Source: Nocardioides sp. YIM 152315
Lineage (GTDB): Bacteria; Actinomycetota; Actinomycetes; Propionibacteriales; Nocardioidaceae
DNA length: 64,000 bases
NCBI RefSeq assembly: GCF_029210375.1
Contig: NZ_JARGER010000043.1
Location: 310,001 to 374,000 of the forward strand
Direction: 5' to 3'
In this document: piece by piece, positions 32,569 through 39,752 of the stretch
Position numbering within the stretch: position 1 is the stretch's first letter
Layout of the letters: each line of letters opens with the position of its first letter
Notes under the pieces: model-generated
What the model saw: the letters and a program-made list of their open reading frames with translations, nothing else
Databases searched by the model: none
Told to the model about the DNA's origin: nothing
Position numbers and translations under genes: made by a program

Positions 32569-34623
32569 GTGAAGCGGATCAACCAGCTCGGCGTGCCGGT
32601 CGGCATCGTGCTGATCGTCGTGATGCTCGTCGTGCCGCTCCCGGCGGCCGTCCTCGACCTGCTGATCGCGCTCAACATCACCGCCGCGCTCCTCGTGCTG
32701 ATGGTGGCGATGTTCGTGCACCGTCCGCTGGACTTCGCGGCCTTCCCCGCCGTGCTGCTGGTGATGACGCTCTTCCGGCTCGCGCTCAACGTGAGCGCGA
32801 CCCGGTTGGTGCTCCTCGACGGCTTCGCCGGGAAGGTGATCGACACCTTCGGCCACTTCGTGGTCGGCGGATCGCTCATCGTCGGCCTCATCGTCTTCGC
32901 GATCCTGCTCGTCATCCAGTTCGTCGTCATCACCAACGGTGCGGGCCGCGTCGCCGAGGTCGGTGCGCGCTTCACCCTGGACGCGATGCCGGGCAAGCAG
33001 ATGGCGATCGACGCCGACCTGAACTCCGGCCTCATCGACGAGGACGAGGCGCGCCGCCGCCGCAAGGAGGTGCACGCCGAGGCCGACTTCTACGGCTCGA
33101 TGGACGGTGCCTCGAAGTTCGTGAAGGGCGACGCGATCGCCGCGATCATCATCACGCTGGTCAACCTGATCGGTGGCTTCGCGGTCGGCGTCGGTCAGCT
33201 CGGCATGCCGTTCGGCGAGGCGATCACGACGTACAGCCTGCTGTCGGTCGGCGACGGGCTCGTCTCGCAGATCCCCGCGCTGCTGCTCTCCGTGGCGACC
33301 GGCCTGATCGTGACCCGCTCGGTCAACGACGCCGACATGGGCTCCGACATCGTCCGCCAGGTGATGGCCAACCCGCTCCCCCTGCGGGTGGCCGGCTTCG
33401 GCGCCCTGGGCCTGTGCCTGATCCCCGGCCTGCCCAAGCTGCCGTTCATCGTGGCGGGCGGCGCCATGCTGATCGCCTCGTCCCGCTCCGCCGCTGCCGT
33501 CAAGGAGGCCGAGGTCGCCGAGCAGGCCGCACAGCAGGCGGCGCCGGCGCTGGCCGCGGCGGACACGCCGGAGCTGCTCGCCGCGGAGATCCAGGTCGAC
33601 CCGCTGGGGCTGGAGCTCTCCGCCGACATGATCGACCTCGTCGACGCGAGCAACGGCGGCGACCTGCTCGACCGGGTCAAGGCGCTGCGCCGGAAGATCG
33701 CGACCGACCTGGGCATCGTCGCCCCACCGGTCCGCACCCGCGACAACCTCCAGCTGCCGAGCCAGACCTACGCGATCATGCTGTTCGGCATCGAGGTGGC
33801 CCGCGGCGAGGCGCCCTCGGGCACGGTCCTCGCCATCGGCGACTACCTCGGCTCGCTGCCCGGCCAGCCCACCCGGGAGCCGGTGTTCGGCCTCGAGGCG
33901 AAGTGGATCCCCGCCGAGCTGCGCAGCCAGGCCGAGCTCAGCGGCGCGACCGTCGTCGACCGAGCCTCCGTCATCACCACGCACCTCGCCGAGGTCGTCA
34001 CCCAGTACGCCGGTCGCCTGCTCGGGCGCGAGGACGTCCGGATGCTCACCGACGTCGTCAAGCGCACCCACCCGGTCGTGGTGGAGGAGCTCACCCCGAC
34101 CCAGCTCAGCCTGGGCGAGATCCAGCGGGTGCTGCAGGAGCTGCTCGACGAGGGCGTCTCCATCCGCGACCTGGTCAGGATCTTCGAGGCCCTGTCGCTG
34201 CGCGCCACCCGCACCAAGGAGCTCGACCCCCTCGTGGAGGCAGCCCGCGCCGCGCTCGGCCCGGCCATCGCCGCGCCGTACCTCGTCGACAAGACGCTCC
34301 ACGTGCTCACGCTCGAGCCGCAGCTCGAGCAGCGGATCCTCGAGTCGCTCCGCCCGGGCGACCACGGCCAGACGATCGCGCTGGACCCCGAGACCAGCCA
34401 GGGCCTGATCGCGAGCCTCAACCACCTCAGCCAGGAGATCGAGAACCGGAACCTGCGGCCCGTGCTCGTGTGTGCCCCGCAGCTGCGGCCGGCCCTGCGC
34501 CGGCTCGTCGGCCCGATCATCCCGCGGCTCGCGGTCCTCTCCTACCAGGAGCTGACCGGCGCCGACCAGATCCGCTCCGAGGGCGTCGTCACCGCCAACC
34601 AGACCCTCGCCGTGAGCGCATGA
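32569..34623 (+). CDS. flhA: FlhA export-gate protein
   Basis: A 684-residue export-ring protein with eight helices and a large cytosolic domain. Signatures are FPAVLLVMTLFRLALNVSATRLVL, the FHIPEP-like cytosolic loop AGRVAEVGARFTLDAMPGKQMAIDADLNSGLIDEDEARRRR, and GDGLVSQIPALLLSVATGLIVTR. GTG 32569 is chosen because CTGGAGGA lies 9-10 bases upstream; the frame is open 13 codons further. Between Glu/Ala linkers the cytosolic domain resumes at VDPLGLELSADMIDL. Confidence 0.97.
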   Translation: MKRINQLGVPVGIVLIVVMLVVPLPAAVLDLLIALNITAALLVLMVAMFVHRPLDFAAFPAVLLVMTLFRLALNVSATRLVLLDGFAGKVIDTFGHFVVGGSLIVGLIVFAILLVIQFVVITNGAGRVAEVGARFTLDAMPGKQMAIDADLNSGLIDEDEARRRRKEVHAEADFYGSMDGASKFVKGDAIAAIIITLVNLIGGFAVGVGQLGMPFGEAITTYSLLSVGDGLVSQIPALLLSVATGLIVTRSVNDADMGSDIVRQVMANPLPLRVAGFGALGLCLIPGLPKLPFIVAGGAMLIASSRSAAAVKEAEVAEQAAQQAAPALAAADTPELLAAEIQVDPLGLELSADMIDLVDASNGGDLLDRVKALRRKIATDLGIVAPPVRTRDNLQLPSQTYAIMLFGIEVARGEAPSGTVLAIGDYLGSLPGQPTREPVFGLEAKWIPAELRSQAELSGATVVDRASVITTHLAEVVTQYAGRLLGREDVRMLTDVVKRTHPVVVEELTPTQLSLGEIQRVLQELLDEGVSIRDLVRIFEALSLRATRTKELDPLVEAARAALGPAIAAPYLVDKTLHVLTLEPQLEQRILESLRPGDHGQTIALDPETSQGLIASLNHLSQEIENRNLRPVLVCAPQLRPALRRLVGPIIPRLAVLSYQELTGADQIRSEGVVTANQTLAVSA

Positions 34624-34654
34624 CCCGTCATCGTCGCACCAGGGAGGTTCCCGC

Positions 34655-34951
34655 ATGAGTCCGTTGTCGTGGCCGGTCCTGATCGGCACCTTGCTCGTCG
34701 GTTCGCCGGCGCTGTACGCCGCTCAGGTCAGCGGCACGCTCTCCTTCGACGTCGCCGTCGTCCGGCTGCTCATCTGCATGGCCGGCGTGTGGCTCGCCCT
34801 CACGGCCGTCGCCTCGCTGACCGAGAGCGCGGTCGCCACCAACAAGCTCGCCGAGGCCCAGGCCAAGGCGGAGGCGGAGGCCGCCGCCCGCGCGGCCGAG
34901 CCGGCGCCGACGGCCGAGATGCCGACCGTCCCCACCGAGGGCGCCGCCTGA
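34655..34951 (+). CDS. Small two-helix membrane protein at the end of the flagellar operon
   Basis: A 98-residue protein with GGGAGG-like bases 10 bp before the ATG. Two hydrophobic segments (WPVLIGTLLVGSPALYAA and LLICMAGVWLALTAVASL) are followed by a helical Ala/Glu/Lys stretch (KLAEAQAKAEAEAAARAAE) and a Pro-rich end. I do not recognise a family. It is the last gene on the plus strand, 31 bp after flhA, so it is probably cotranscribed with the export genes. Confidence 0.65.
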   Translation: MSPLSWPVLIGTLLVGSPALYAAQVSGTLSFDVAVVRLLICMAGVWLALTAVASLTESAVATNKLAEAQAKAEAEAAARAAEPAPTAEMPTVPTEGAA

Positions 34952-34977
34952 TCGAGGTCGGGGGCCGGAAATGCAGC

Positions 34978-35048
34978 GACCCGCAGGCGTCGAGCTCCTG
35001 AGGGAGCCCGTCTCCGGTGGACGTGATGACCGGATCGCCTGCGGGTCG
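34978..35048. repeat. 12-bp inverted repeat enclosing two hairpins
   Basis: GACCCGCAGGCG at 34978-34989 is the exact reverse complement of 35037-35048. The 47 bases inside form, on the minus strand, CCGGT-N10-ACCGG and a GGGCTCC/GGAGC-type hairpin, giving a three-way-junction shape. It is the most stable part of the candidate RNA above and could also act as a two-way terminator between the flagellar and ABC loci. Confidence 0.7.
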
Positions 35049-35116
35049 GGTGACTGCTTGGGATTCACCAGCAGCCGTCCCGGAGTGACTCCACCCCGGG
35101 TGTTGCCGATGGGCTG

Positions 35117-35155
35117 CTAGCGGGCAGCCACCTCACGCGTCCTGAAAGAATTCAT
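35117..35155 (-). CDS. 12-residue ORF with an extended Shine-Dalgarno
   Basis: ATG 35155 to TAG 35117 encodes MNSFRTREVAAR. The ribosome site AAAGGAGGTGGTCC (35176-35163) is complementary to nearly the whole 16S anti-Shine-Dalgarno tail, and it lies 7 bases before the ATG. The TAG stop sits inside the GGCTGC/GCAGCC hairpin. The frame stays open past the stop to 34628, overlapping the small membrane gene, which may be chance at this GC content. It could be a leader peptide or a small protein. Confidence 0.5.
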   Translation of the reverse strand: MNSFRTREVAAR

Positions 35156-35187
35156 TCTTCGGACCACCTCCTTTCCCGTGTGGCTTC

Positions 35188-35216
35188 ACGCTAGGCCGTC
35201 GCGGAAGCCTGTTCAA
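35188..35216 (-). promoter_or_regulatory. Sigma-70-type promoter of the small transcript
   Basis: On the minus strand, TTGAAC (35216-35211), 17 bases, TAGCGT (35193-35188). Both hexamers and the spacing suit an actinobacterial housekeeping promoter. Confidence 0.6.
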
Positions 35217-35260
35217 GGGATTAACGGGAGCCCCACGAGCCCCACCGTTCGGGCACTCCT

Positions 35261-35319
35261 GGCGCTTCTCGGGTGTTGCAACGGCCGAGAAGCGCCGGAA
35301 TACCCGGTGCACCGGGTAT
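35261..35319 (-). terminator. Two tandem hairpins after the ABC exporter operon
   Basis: A perfect 20-bp palindrome ATACCCGGTGCACCGGGTAT (35300-35319) lies 15 bp past the stop of the second ABC gene. A second hairpin with perfect 12-bp arms (GGCGCTTCTCGG at 35261-35272, CCGAGAAGCGCC at 35285-35296) follows. No U-tract is present. The pair may terminate the operon from the right and shield the small transcript. Confidence 0.65.
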
Positions 35320-35334
35320 CCCCGCATCAGCCCA

Positions 35335-37287
35335 TCACCCCACGACCTCCTCGGCCGCCGGCGCGGTGAACTGCGCGTTGTATAGGCGGGCGTAGGCACC
35401 GTCGGCCGCCAGCAGCGACTCGTGGTCGCCCTGCTCGACGATCGCGCCGTCCTCCATCACCAGGATCAGGTCGGCGTCGCGGATGGTGGAGAGCCGGTGG
35501 GCGATCACGAACGACGTCCGGTCGGTGCGCAGCGCCGCCATCGCGTGCTGGACGAGCAGCTCGGTGCGGGTGTCGACCGAGCTGGTCGCCTCGTCGAGGA
35601 TCAGCAGCGCCGGGTTGGTGAGGAACGCCCGGGCGATGGTGACGAGCTGGCGCTCGCCGGCGGACAGGTTCGAGCCCTCCTCGTCGATGACCGTGTCGTA
35701 GCCGTCGGGCAGCGAGTGCACGAAGCGGTCCACGAACGTCGCCCGCGCGGCCTCCAGGATCTCCTCCTCGGTCGCGTCCGGGCGTCCGTAGGCGATGTTG
35801 TCGCGGATCGTGCCCTCGAAGAGCCAGGTGTCCTGCAGCACCATCCCGATCTGGCCGCGCAGCGCGGCGCGCGGCATGCCGGCGACGTCGACGCCGTCGA
35901 GGGTGATCCGCCCGGCGTCGAGGTCGTAGAAGCGCATCACCAGGTTGACCAGCGTCGTCTTGCCGGCGCCGGTCGGTCCGACGATCGCCACGGTCTCCCC
36001 CGGCCGCGCGACCAGCGACAGGTCCGTGATGAGCGGGCGGTCCTCCTCGTAGCGGAACGACACGTGCTCGAAGGCGACCTCGCCGCGGCGTACCGCAGGA
36101 GCCGTCGGCGCGGGGGCGTCGACCGGCTCCTCGTCGGCGTCGAGCAGCTCGAAGACGCGCTCGGCCGAGGCGACGCCGGACTGCAGCAGGTTGGTCATCG
36201 AGGCGACGGTCGTGAGTGGCTGGGTGAACTGGCGCGAGTACTGGATGAACGCCTGCACCTCGCCCAGCGACAGCGAGCCGCTGGCCACGCGCAGGCCGCC
36301 GACCACGGCGACGAGGACGTAGTTCAGGTTCCCGATGAACATCATCGACGGCATGATCAGCCCGCTCACGAACTGCGCGCCGAAGCTGACCTTGAAGAGC
36401 TCGTCGTTCTCCTCGGCGAAGGTGCGCTCGACCTCCTCCTGGCGACCGAAGACCTTGACGAGCGCGTGCCCGGAGAAGGCCTCCTCGATCTGGGCGTTGA
36501 GCGCGCCCGTACGACGCCACTGCGCGACGAACTGACCCTGCGACCGCTTCATGATCCGCGCGGTCACGATCAGCGACAGCGGCACGGTGACGAGCGCGAC
36601 CAGCGCCAGCAGCGGTGAGATCCAGACCATCATCGCGAGCACCGCGAGCACCGTCATCAGCGAGGTGAGCAGCTGGCTCATCGTCTGCTGCAGCGTCTGG
36701 CTGACGTTGTCGATGTCGTTGGTGACGCGGCTCAGCAGCTCGCCGCGGGGTGAGCGGTCGAAGTAGTTCAGCGGCAGCCGGTTGATCTTCGTCTCGACGT
36801 CCTCGCGCATCTGCCGGATGGTGTTCTGCACGACGGTGTTGAGGATGAAGCCCTGCAGCCACGCCAGCAGCGAGGCGCCGACGTAGAGCGCGAGCACGGT
36901 CATCAGCACGTCCGCGACGGCACCGAAGTCGACGCCCTGGCCGGGCACGACGTCCATGCCCTGCACCGCGTCGGGCAGCGCCGAGTCGGGGGTGCCCGGC
37001 GGGAACTTGGAGCCGATGAATCCGTTGAAGACGAGGTCGGTGGCGTGGCCGAGGATGCGCGGTGCGATCGACATCAGGATCACGCTGGCGATGCCCAGGA
37101 CGACCACGGCGACGGCCTTGCCGCGGTCGGGGCGCATCAGGCTCACGAGCCGTCGCGCGGACGGCCCGAAGTCCATCGCCTTCTGGCCGACCATGCCGCC
37201 CATCGGGCCGCGCCCCGGCCCACCCTGAGGTGCCTCGATGCGCTCGGTGGCCTTGAACTCCTGCTTCTTGGTGCCGGTCTCGGACAT
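35335..37287 (-). CDS. ABC exporter half-transporter, second subunit
   Basis: A 650-residue fused membrane/ATPase half-transporter. The N-terminus is a Gly/Met/Pro-rich cytosolic stretch (GGPGRGPMGGMVG). Six helices follow, with an extended extracellular loop after helix 1. The ATPase has Walker A GPTGAGKTTL, the signature NLSAGERQ in place of the usual LSGGQ, and Walker B LLILDEATSSVD. ATG 37287 has GGAGG seven bases upstream and its first base overlaps the stop of the partner gene. It should pair with that protein as a heterodimeric multidrug or lipid exporter. Confidence 0.92.
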   Translation of the reverse strand: MSETGTKKQEFKATERIEAPQGGPGRGPMGGMVGQKAMDFGPSARRLVSLMRPDRGKAVAVVVLGIASVILMSIAPRILGHATDLVFNGFIGSKFPPGTPDSALPDAVQGMDVVPGQGVDFGAVADVLMTVLALYVGASLLAWLQGFILNTVVQNTIRQMREDVETKINRLPLNYFDRSPRGELLSRVTNDIDNVSQTLQQTMSQLLTSLMTVLAVLAMMVWISPLLALVALVTVPLSLIVTARIMKRSQGQFVAQWRRTGALNAQIEEAFSGHALVKVFGRQEEVERTFAEENDELFKVSFGAQFVSGLIMPSMMFIGNLNYVLVAVVGGLRVASGSLSLGEVQAFIQYSRQFTQPLTTVASMTNLLQSGVASAERVFELLDADEEPVDAPAPTAPAVRRGEVAFEHVSFRYEEDRPLITDLSLVARPGETVAIVGPTGAGKTTLVNLVMRFYDLDAGRITLDGVDVAGMPRAALRGQIGMVLQDTWLFEGTIRDNIAYGRPDATEEEILEAARATFVDRFVHSLPDGYDTVIDEEGSNLSAGERQLVTIARAFLTNPALLILDEATSSVDTRTELLVQHAMAALRTDRTSFVIAHRLSTIRDADLILVMEDGAIVEQGDHESLLAADGAYARLYNAQFTAPAAEEVVG

Positions 37288-39023
37288 CAGGCCGCCTCCT
37301 CCGCGCTCAGCTGGGACTGGACGATCTCCTGGTAGGTCTCGCAGTCGGCCAGCAGCTCGTGGTGCGTCCCGCGGCCGACGACCCTGCCGTCCTCCAGCAC
37401 CAGGATCAGGTCGGCGTCGCGGATCGTGGAGACCCGCTGCGCGACGATCACCACGGTGGCGTCCCGAGTCTCCGGCCGAAGGGCCGCCCGCAGCCTCGCG
37501 TCGGTGGCCAGGTCGAGCGCCGAGAAGGAGTCGTCGAAGAGGTAGATGCCCGGCTTGCGCACCAGCGCCCGTGCGATCGCGAGCCGCTGGCGCTGCCCGC
37601 CGGAGAAGTTCGTGCCGCCCTGGGTGACGGTGGCGTCGAGGCCGTCGGGCAGCGCCTCGACGAAGTCGCGGCCCTGCGCGACCTCGAGGGCCGCCCACAT
37701 CTCCTCGTCGGTGGCGTCGGGCTTGCCGTGCTGGAGGTTGCTGCGGATCGTGCCGCTGAAGAGGTAGGCCTTCTGCGGCACCAGCCCGATCTGCTGCCAG
37801 AGCAGGTCCGGGTCGAGACGGCGTACGTCGTGGCCCGCCACGCGGACCTCGCCCTCGGTGACGTCGAAGAGCCGCGGCACGAGGTTGACCAGCGTGCTCT
37901 TGCCCGCCCCGGTCGAGCCGATCACGGCGACGGTCTGGCCGGGCCGCGCCGCGAAGGAGACGTCCGCGAGCACCGGCTCCTCCGCACCGGGGTAGGCGAA
38001 GGTGACGTGGTCGAGCGTGAGGTGCCCGCGCCGGTCCGCCTCGGGCGCGACGACGTCGTCGCTCGTCGGGACCGACGTGTGCGTGTCGAGCACCTCCACG
38101 ATCCGGTCGGCGCACACCGATGCCCGCGGGATCATCATCAGCATGAAGGTCGCCATCATGACCGACATCAGGATCTGCATCAGGTAGGAGAGGAACGCCG
38201 TCAGCGCGCCCACCTCCATCTCGCCGCTGTCGATGCGGTGGCCGCCGAACCAGATGACCCCGACGCTCGAGACGTTCACGACCAGGATCACCAGCGGGAA
38301 CATCGTCGCCATCCACCGGCCGGCGGCGACCGCGACCTCAGTCAGGTCGTCGTTGGCGTGGGCGAAGCGCTGCGACTCGTGGGGCTCGCGCACGAAGGCG
38401 CGCACCACCCGGATGCCAGTGATCTGCTCGCGCAGCACCCGGTTGACCTCGTCGATGCGCTCCTGCATGGCCCGGAAGTTGGGCACCATTCGGCTGACCA
38501 CGAAGCCGACGCACACGAAGAGCGCCGGGACGGCGACGGCGAGGATCCAGCCGAGGCCCGTGTCCACTCGCAGCGCCATGATCACGCCGCCGACCATCAT
38601 GATCGGCGACGACACCGCGATCGTGCACGACATCAGCACCAGCATCTGCACCTGCTGGACGTCGTTGGTGGTCCGGGTGATCAGCGATGGGGCGCCGAAG
38701 TCCTGCACCTCCCGCGTCGAGAACGTGCCGACGCGGTGGAAGAGCGCCGCCCGGATGTCGCGGCCGAAGCTCATCGCGGTGCGCGAGCCGAACCGAACGG
38801 CCACGACCGAGCAGATGATCTGGCCGAAGGAGACGGCGAGCATCACGGCGCCGGTCCGCAGGATGTAGTCGGTGTCGCCCGACACGACACCGGTGTCGAT
38901 GATGTCGGCGTTGAGCGTCGGCAGGTAGAGCATCGCGAGCACGCCGATGAACTGGAAGAGCACGACCACCCCGAGCCAGGCGCGGTAGGGCGCCAGCTGG
39001 GTGCGCAGCAGTCGGAGCAGCAT
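37287..39023 (-). CDS. ABC exporter half-transporter, first subunit
   Basis: A 578-residue half-transporter with six helices starting at LAPYRAWLGVVVLFQFIGVLAMLYL. Its ATPase carries Walker A GSTGAGKSTL, the signature NFSGGQRQR, and Walker B IYLFDDSFSALD, where Asp replaces the catalytic Glu. The partner has the Glu (LDEATSS), so one ATP site should be degenerate, as in heterodimeric exporters of the BmrCD/TM287-288 kind. ATG 39023 overlaps the tetR stop (TGATG). Confidence 0.92.
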   Translation of the reverse strand: MLLRLLRTQLAPYRAWLGVVVLFQFIGVLAMLYLPTLNADIIDTGVVSGDTDYILRTGAVMLAVSFGQIICSVVAVRFGSRTAMSFGRDIRAALFHRVGTFSTREVQDFGAPSLITRTTNDVQQVQMLVLMSCTIAVSSPIMMVGGVIMALRVDTGLGWILAVAVPALFVCVGFVVSRMVPNFRAMQERIDEVNRVLREQITGIRVVRAFVREPHESQRFAHANDDLTEVAVAAGRWMATMFPLVILVVNVSSVGVIWFGGHRIDSGEMEVGALTAFLSYLMQILMSVMMATFMLMMIPRASVCADRIVEVLDTHTSVPTSDDVVAPEADRRGHLTLDHVTFAYPGAEEPVLADVSFAARPGQTVAVIGSTGAGKSTLVNLVPRLFDVTEGEVRVAGHDVRRLDPDLLWQQIGLVPQKAYLFSGTIRSNLQHGKPDATDEEMWAALEVAQGRDFVEALPDGLDATVTQGGTNFSGGQRQRLAIARALVRKPGIYLFDDSFSALDLATDARLRAALRPETRDATVVIVAQRVSTIRDADLILVLEDGRVVGRGTHHELLADCETYQEIVQSQLSAEEAA

Positions 39024-39613
39024 CAGGAGTCGGTCTCCTCTCGGAGGACCCCGTGGAGGATCACGTCGACGATCTCCTCGGGGGCCAGGGGTTGCTGGTC
39101 GGAGATGTGCGGATGGCTGCCGGAGAACGTCAGCAAGCGCACCATGTGGACGACCCGGTCGACGGGCAGCGTGAAGCGGTCGGCGTCGCGCTCGAGGAGC
39201 TTGGCCAGCCCGCCCTCGGCGATCTGCTGCCGGATGTCCACGTTGCGCACCGCATCGGGCGGCTTGCGCAGCCCCATCGCGGCCATCAGCGTGAAGATGC
39301 CGACGAAGCGCCGCTGGAGCAGCGTCGTGTACGCCACCAGCCGGTCGCGCAGCTCGAGCTCCGGGTCGACCTTCGCGACCTGCTCGAGGAACGGCGCCGG
39401 ATCGAACTCCGCCCGGAGCACCGCGTCGAAGAGCTCCTCCTTGGTCGCGAACGCCCGGAAGACCGTGCCCTCCGCGATCCCTGCCGCCTCGGCGATCAGC
39501 CTGGTCGTCGTGGCCCGCCCGTGCTCGTAGAGCAGCGGCCGGGTCGCGGCGACGATCGCCTCCCGCCGCTCCTCCGGGGCCAGCGGCCTGGCCCGCTCCC
39601 GTCTCGTGTCCAC
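39023..39613 (-). CDS. TetR-family repressor of the ABC exporter operon
   Basis: A 196-residue regulator. The helix-turn-helix spans ATRPLLYEHGRATTTRLIAEAAGIAEGTVFRAFATKEELFDAVL and the rest is the ligand domain. GTG 39613 is chosen because the -10 box TAGTGT ends 8 bases before it, which would make a leaderless mRNA; two further upstream GTGs lie within promoter and operator. As the first gene of the operon it probably represses itself and the two exporter genes through the palindrome at 39630-39647. Confidence 0.88.
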   Translation of the reverse strand: MDTRRERARPLAPEERREAIVAATRPLLYEHGRATTTRLIAEAAGIAEGTVFRAFATKEELFDAVLRAEFDPAPFLEQVAKVDPELELRDRLVAYTTLLQRRFVGIFTLMAAMGLRKPPDAVRNVDIRQQIAEGGLAKLLERDADRFTLPVDRVVHMVRLLTFSGSHPHISDQQPLAPEEIVDVILHGVLREETDS

Positions 39614-39621
39614 GGTCGGCA

Positions 39622-39650
39622 ACACTAAATGAGTGAGCACTCACTCACAA
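39622..39650 (-). promoter_or_regulatory. tetR-ABC promoter with the operator inside its spacer
   Basis: On the minus strand, TTGTGA (39650-39645), 17 bases, TAGTGT (39627-39622). An 18-bp palindrome TGAGTGAG-N2-CTCACTCA occupies 39630-39647, filling the spacer and touching the -35. Bound TetR would exclude RNA polymerase. Confidence 0.75.
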
Positions 39651-39659
39651 CTGGATTTT

Positions 39660-39728
39660 CGGGATAGTCCCTGCCGGTTTCGGGGTTGGGCACGCTCCCA
39701 CAGCCCGAAACCGTCAGGGAGTATCCCG
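39660..39728. repeat. Dispersed hairpin repeat, copy 2
   Basis: A 69-bp palindrome with 25-base arms (39660-39684 and 39704-39728, two mismatches) and a 19-base loop that contains a smaller TGGG/CCCA stem. Arm words are GGGATAGTCCCTG and GGTTTCGGG. It has the same design as the copy at 6071-6137. It lies between the divergent tetR and glycosidase-like genes, ending 10 bp before the latter's -10 box. Confidence 0.75.
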
Positions 39729-39752
39729 GCGAGCCGCCTACAGTGCGACCTC

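Larger units (their letters stand above)
34970..35181 (-). ncRNA. Candidate structured small transcript with a leader ORF
   Basis: A promoter at 35188-35216 should start minus-strand RNA near 35181. The RNA would carry a very strong ribosome site and a 12-codon ORF, then several stems: GGCTGC/GCAGCC (35113-35130), CCCGG.GT/AC.CCGGG (near 35079-35100), GGTGA/TCACC (near 35049-35069), and a perfect 12-bp long-range stem GACCCGCAGGCG/CGCCTGCGGGTC (34978-34989 with 35037-35048) enclosing two smaller hairpins. The 5' end is inferred from the promoter and the 3' end from the last stem. I cannot match it to a named family. Confidence 0.5.

Noticed and set aside
35161..35174. GGACCACCTCCTTT resembling the 3' end of 16S rRNA
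   Set aside because: There is no rRNA upstream. On the other strand it is simply a very long Shine-Dalgarno for the ORF at 35155.
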